From positions 2,480,001 through 2,544,000 of the forward strand of contig NZ_CP107935.1 of assembly GCF_036038375.1 (NCBI RefSeq): a stretch of 64,000 bases of DNA, read 5' to 3'. The notes beneath the pieces were generated by a model that saw nothing but the letters and a program-made list of their open reading frames with translations, searched no databases and was not told where the DNA came from. A program made the translations under genes and the position numbers. Positions 62,187-64,000 of this stretch are shown in pieces (the stretch's first letter is position 1; each line of letters starts with the position of its first letter). This DNA is from Streptomyces sp. NBC_00414 (GTDB taxonomy: Bacteria > Actinomycetota > Actinomycetes > Streptomycetales > Streptomycetaceae).

Positions 62187-63097
62187 CGACCGTCATCGAA
62201 ACACGCAAGGCCGATGCCGAGCCACCCGAGCCGCCCAAGTCTCCCGGACGGCCCGGGCGTCGGCGCGACCGGCGCGGGGTGCTCGGCTCCGCCGGCCTCT
62301 ACTTCGCCACCGCCGTGTGCGCCCTGCTCTTCCTCGTCCCCTTCTACCTGATCGTCCGCAACGCCCTGTCCACGGACGCCGAGATCACCGGCGAGAACTG
62401 GCAGTGGTTCCCCACGACCGTCCAATGGGGCAACCTCACCGAGCTGTTCGACGACGCGACGGTCCCGTTCGGCCGCTCCCTGTGGAACTCGGCGGTCGTC
62501 GGGGTCCTGCACACCCTCGGCACGCTGCTGGTCTGCTCGCTCGCGGGCTACGGCCTCGCCCGGATCCCCTACCGGCACGCCGACAAGATCTTCTACGCTG
62601 TCCTGGTGACCCTGATGGTGCCGGCCGCAGTCACCTTCGTACCGAGCTTCGTGCTGGTCTCGTCGCTCGGCTGGGTGTCGAGTATGCAAGGTCTCATCGT
62701 TCCGGGGCTCTTCAGTGGTTTCACCTGCTTCCTGTTCCGGCAGTACTTCCTGGGGTTCCCCAGAGAACTGGAGGAGGCGGCGCGCGTGGACGGGCTCGGG
62801 TACTGGGGTGCGTACTGGCGCATCGTCGTGCCCAACTCGCTGAACTTCTTCGCCGCGATCGCGACCATCACCTTCATCAGCGGCTGGAACGCCTTCCTGT
62901 GGCCCCTGGTCATCGGTCAGGACCAGGAGGCGTGGACCGTGCAGGTCGCGCTCTCCTCGTACATGACGAACCAGACCGTCAACTTCCATCTGATCTTCAT
63001 GGCCACCGCAGTCTCGATCCTGCCCCTGGTGCTCGTGTTCCTGTTCCTCCAGCGCTGGCTGGTGCAGGGGGTCGCGCAGACCGGCATCAAGGGCTGA
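62183..63097 (+). CDS. Carbohydrate ABC transporter permease (MalG type)
   Basis: A 304-residue permease with six membrane segments. The EAA loop is LEEAARVDGLGYWGAYWRIV. GTG start inside the last codons of the preceding permease. The C-terminal end FLFLQRWLVQGVAQTGIKG is the usual MalG-type ending. No ATPase gene follows. Confidence 0.92.
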   Translation: MTTVIETRKADAEPPEPPKSPGRPGRRRDRRGVLGSAGLYFATAVCALLFLVPFYLIVRNALSTDAEITGENWQWFPTTVQWGNLTELFDDATVPFGRSLWNSAVVGVLHTLGTLLVCSLAGYGLARIPYRHADKIFYAVLVTLMVPAAVTFVPSFVLVSSLGWVSSMQGLIVPGLFSGFTCFLFRQYFLGFPRELEEAARVDGLGYWGAYWRIVVPNSLNFFAAIATITFISGWNAFLWPLVIGQDQEAWTVQVALSSYMTNQTVNFHLIFMATAVSILPLVLVFLFLQRWLVQGVAQTGIKG

Positions 63098-63109
63098 CCT
63101 AGGAGAACG

Positions 63110-64000
63110 ATGACAGTCCGCACCACCTCCCCCTCCTCCCCCGACTTCTCGTACGTCGAGGACGTCTCGCCCGGGACCGGCGCGCTGCCGCCCCGGTCGT
63201 GGTACGCGTCCTCCGACGCCGCCTCCCTCTCGCTGAACGGGAGTTGGCGTTTCCGGCTGTCCGCGACGGCCGACGCCGAGGACGACTCCTTCGCCGGACA
63301 GGGGTACGACTGCGGGGACTGGGCGGAGTTGACGGTGCCCGGGCACTGGGTCCTCCAGGGCGGGGTCGGGACCGGGGACGGCGGCGGGGCCTTCGGCGCA
63401 CCGATCTACACCAATCACCGCTATCCCTTCCCGGTGGACCCCCCGAGGGTGCCGACGGAGAATCCCACCGGGGACCACCTGCGGTTCTTCGACCTGCCGG
63501 ACGACTGGCCCACGCTCCTGGCGAAGGGCGCGGACGCCGACGGGACCGGGAGCGCGGTCCTGCGCTTCGACGGCGTCGAGTCCTGCGCCCGGGTGTGGCT
63601 GAACGGCACGGACCTCGGGGAGTTCAAGGGGTCCCGGCTGCCGCACGAGTTCGCGGTGGGACACCTGTTGCAGCCCGCCGGGAACATACTGGCCGTGCGG
63701 GTCCACCAGTGGTCGGCGGGCTCGTACCTGGAGGACCAGGACCAGTGGTGGCTGCCCGGCATCTTCCGGGACGTCACGCTGCTGCACCGGCCCGAGGGCA
63801 GCGCGCGCGACTTCTTCGTGCACGCCTCCTACGACCACCGCGAGGGCACCGGCACCCTGCGCGTGGACTCCGACGTGGACGGGCGCATCCTCGTCCCGGG
63901 CCTGGACATCGATGTCGAGACCGGACAGGTCATCACGGTGCCCGTGCGGCCGTGGACGGCGGAGACACCGCACCTGTACGACGCGACGCTGGTCGTGCCC
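63110..64000 (+). CDS. Glycoside hydrolase family 2 (beta-galactosidase-like), partial
   Basis: Only the first 297 residues lie in the window; the gene continues past its end. The N-terminal GH2 sugar-binding domain is recognised by ASLSLNGSWRFRLSATADAE, VPGHWVLQG, PIYTNHRYPFPVDPP, VLRFDGVESCARVWLNG and DLGEFKGSRLPHEF, then the immunoglobulin-like domain begins at WWLPGIFRDVTLL. The catalytic Glu residues would be further on. No signal peptide, so it should act in the cytoplasm on the sugar imported by the preceding transporter. AGGAG stands 4 bases before the ATG. Confidence 0.9.
   Translation, partial: MTVRTTSPSSPDFSYVEDVSPGTGALPPRSWYASSDAASLSLNGSWRFRLSATADAEDDSFAGQGYDCGDWAELTVPGHWVLQGGVGTGDGGGAFGAPIYTNHRYPFPVDPPRVPTENPTGDHLRFFDLPDDWPTLLAKGADADGTGSAVLRFDGVESCARVWLNGTDLGEFKGSRLPHEFAVGHLLQPAGNILAVRVHQWSAGSYLEDQDQWWLPGIFRDVTLLHRPEGSARDFFVHASYDHREGTGTLRVDSDVDGRILVPGLDIDVETGQVITVPVRPWTAETPHLYDATLVVP

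Overview
The window is high-GC actinobacterial DNA, almost certainly a Streptomyces chromosome. The support is strong third-position GC, frequent GTG and TTG starts, many stop/start overlaps of the ATGA or GTGA type, Tat signals and lipoboxes, PucR, ROK and GntR regulators, a DmdR-type iron box, and the short palindromic repeat common between Streptomyces genes. I see no rRNA, tRNA, CRISPR, insertion sequence or phage genes. Most of the window looks like accessory-arm gene content: carbohydrate uptake, purine catabolism, regulators and exported proteins.

Layout. 1-2.8 kb: a sugar-binding lipoprotein (with the first codons of a permease gene behind it) divergent from a Gfo/Idh/MocA oxidoreductase, with a LacI-type operator between. 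2.9-4.6 kb: a small SRPBCC protein, a TetR remnant and a TOPRIM protein. 4.7-13.7 kb: a purine catabolism locus with a three-subunit xanthine dehydrogenase, an NCS2 permease and XdhC on the minus strand, divergent from a PucR activator. 13.9-22.5 kb: a TPR-like protein, a GntR regulator divergent from an iron-boxed FhuF-like reductase, a DUF2637 membrane protein, an anti-sigma-like ATPase, two small exported proteins and an HTH membrane protein. 22.5-28.5 kb: PoxB-type pyruvate oxidase, a PP2C-like phosphatase, a TrmB/LuxR-like regulator and a DUF456 protein. 28.6-36.3 kb: a truncated glycoside hydrolase, an SGNH hydrolase, an F420-type oxidoreductase, the ogt and ada-alkA alkylation-repair pair, rsgA with a 23-codon ORF in front of it, and a sigma/zinc-finger/membrane/CBM2 fusion protein. 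36.5-47.6 kb: a radical SAM enzyme with an atypical cysteine spacing, then a LacI-controlled set made of a 1215-residue Tat-exported protein, an ABC importer, the LacI regulator and a 2-hydroxyacid dehydrogenase. 47.6-52 kb: a dense repeat patch, alditol oxidase, a three-gene SnoaL/TetR/DUF1772 operon, and two head-to-head gene remnants (SRPBCC and TetR). 52-58.2 kb: a VTC polyphosphate-polymerase-like / DUF4956 / CotH cassette followed by a two-component system. 58.3-64 kb: a ROK regulator, an ABC importer and the N-terminal part of a GH2 beta-galactosidase cut by the window end.

How the parts work together. Three separate binding-protein-dependent sugar importers each sit with their own regulator or enzyme, and none encodes its own ATPase here, which fits the Streptomyces habit of sharing one MsiK-like ATPase (known biology, not visible in the window). 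A 16-bp palindrome is found twice ahead of the central importer and its LacI gene and once ahead of the 2-hydroxyacid dehydrogenase, so these look like one regulon. Decay is local: three remnants (3.4, 28.6 and 51.1-52.0 kb) sit next to intact genes, and one carries an 8-bp tandem duplication that by itself explains its frameshift. The least explained items are the CX8CX2C radical SAM enzyme, the sigma/anti-sigma/CBM2 fusion, the VTC/DUF4956/CotH cassette with a possible PHO box, the 1215-residue exported protein, and the 23-residue ORF before rsgA.
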